This document shows positions 32,132 through 33,007 of a stretch of 33,007 nt of DNA, in pieces. Where the stretch lies: the NCBI GenBank assembly GCA_902782995.1, contig CACZPJ010000051.1, positions 1 through 33,007 of the forward strand, in the 5' to 3' direction. The position numbers were made by a program, and so were the translations under genes. Position 1 is the first letter of the stretch. Every line of letters begins with the position of its first letter. The stretch is from an uncultured Lachnospiraceae bacterium (GTDB taxonomy: Bacteria; Bacillota; Clostridia; Lachnospirales; Lachnospiraceae). The notes beneath the pieces were generated by a model that did no database searches, was not told where the DNA came from, and was given only the letters and a program-made list of their open reading frames with translations.

Positions 32132-33007
32132 ATGTCTAAACTCTATGCCATGCAAAATGCAGTAGACAAAGGTCAGCTACAGATAAATGTAACGACTGAT
32201 CGTGGTTCTGTACCACTCGAAGACGCTTCTATCTCACTTTCCTACACCGGAGATCCTACCCAGACGATCGAACAGCTTACCACCGATTCTTCCGGACAGA
32301 CCGAAGCAGTGGAACTTAATGCCCCACCGTTAGAATACAGTATGTCCCCATTTGAAACACAGCCTTATGCGGAATATACGATCCAGGTATCTGCAAAAGG
32401 TTACCGCCCGATCAATATTTCTGCCATTAATGTCCTGCCAAATGAAACAGCAATCCAGCAGGTCAATCTTGTAGCAGAAAATGCACCCGGACCGGAAGAG
32501 GAAAATATCGTAATTGCTGCACATACGCTCTATGCTACTTATCCACCCAAAATACCGGAAGCAGAAATAAAGCCATTATCCGAAACCGGTGAAATCGTTC
32601 TAAGCCGGGTCGTTGTTCCGGAATACATCATCGTCCATGATGGTGCACCTTCCGACAGCACTGCACCAAACTATTATATCAAGTACCGCGACTACATCAA
32701 AAATGTGGCTTCCAGCGAAATCTATGCCACCTGGCCGGATGCAAGCCTGCGGGCAAATATTCTCGCTATTATGTCCTTTACCTTAAACCGTGTATATACC
32801 GAATGGTACCGGAATCAGGGCTATGATTATACGATTACTTCCTCCACTGCCTATGACCACAAGTTTATCTACGGCAGGAATATCTTTTCGAACATCTCGC
32901 AGGTCGTAGATGAGCTGTTTGCAAATTACCTTTCAAGACCGGGTGTCCGTCAGCCGATTCTGACACAGTACTGTGACGGACAGCGGGTAAGCTGCCCGAA
33001 TTGGATG
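32132..33007 (+). CDS. SpoIID-like peptidoglycan-associated protein, 5' part only
   Basis: The frame is open from the ATG at 32132 to the window edge (292 codons). Residues about 15-115 form a carboxypeptidase-regulatory-like beta domain (DSSGQTEAVELNAPP, ISAKGY-type strand). From about residue 158 (SRVVVPEYIIVHDG) it matches a SpoIID/LytB-like domain common in Lachnospiraceae proteins, with YATWPDASLRANILAIMSF and the QYCDGQRVSCPNWM segment at the break. Related full-length proteins usually end with peptidoglycan-binding repeats; here that part is missing. There is no signal peptide. The ribosome site AAAGG is weak. A role in spore or cell wall processing is inferred. Confidence 0.8.
   Translation, partial: MSKLYAMQNAVDKGQLQINVTTDRGSVPLEDASISLSYTGDPTQTIEQLTTDSSGQTEAVELNAPPLEYSMSPFETQPYAEYTIQVSAKGYRPINISAINVLPNETAIQQVNLVAENAPGPEEENIVIAAHTLYATYPPKIPEAEIKPLSETGEIVLSRVVVPEYIIVHDGAPSDSTAPNYYIKYRDYIKNVASSEIYATWPDASLRANILAIMSFTLNRVYTEWYRNQGYDYTITSSTAYDHKFIYGRNIFSNISQVVDELFANYLSRPGVRQPILTQYCDGQRVSCPNWM

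Overview
The window looks like chromosomal DNA from an anaerobic, gut- or rumen-type Firmicute, most likely a Lachnospiraceae relative of Roseburia, Coprococcus or Butyrivibrio. This is inferred from family content, not from a search. The supporting content is a group B [FeFe] hydrogenase, an ECF sigma factor with an RsiV-like anti-sigma, a cytoplasmic family 9 cellodextrinase-type enzyme, a huge secreted family 16 beta-glucanase ending in bacterial Ig-like domains, ClpC and RadA, consensus sigma-A promoters and strong Shine-Dalgarno sites. Almost everything from base 1 to 30147 reads leftward on the minus strand, the same way as the rRNA operon that leaves the window at base 1.

Layout. Bases 1-49 are the 5' end of a 16S rRNA. 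Upstream lie a leader rich in small perfect hairpins and three tandem promoters with exact TTGACA -35 boxes. Next come radA, a small conserved protein of unknown role, clpC, and a membrane protein with a cadherin-like sandwich that shares an operon with clpC. A lone plus-strand lipoprotein hydrolase (6634-7641) follows. Then comes a MarR-controlled heterodimeric ABC exporter (7700-12381) with a clear double operator, and an HtrA-type protease whose leader holds a 55-base inverted repeat covering its ribosome binding site.

The middle holds the [FeFe] hydrogenase (14099-15553) and a copper operon, csoR-copA (15724-18722). That operon has a textbook CsoR operator, and CopA carries a C-terminal metal-binding domain preceded by its own strong internal ribosome binding site. 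An operon of rfbD-like reductase, dicarboxylate-type symporter and cytoplasmic GH9 enzyme (18957-22744) follows, then the 1426-residue secreted GH16 protein (22918-27198). The GH16 enzyme would cut beta-glucan outside the cell, while the GH9 enzyme could finish short beta-glucan oligomers inside; this link is inferred.

The right end has an RsiV/SigV-like cell-envelope stress pair (27350-28819), a flavin reductase-like protein and an SGNH hydrolase. Orientation then switches to plus: a secreted NPCBM-domain protein, an AT-rich stretch with short ORFs that look like remnants or a small accessory cassette (31212-32053), and the start of a SpoIID-like peptidoglycan-associated protein that runs off the window. 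No tRNA, CRISPR array, insertion sequence or phage gene was recognised.
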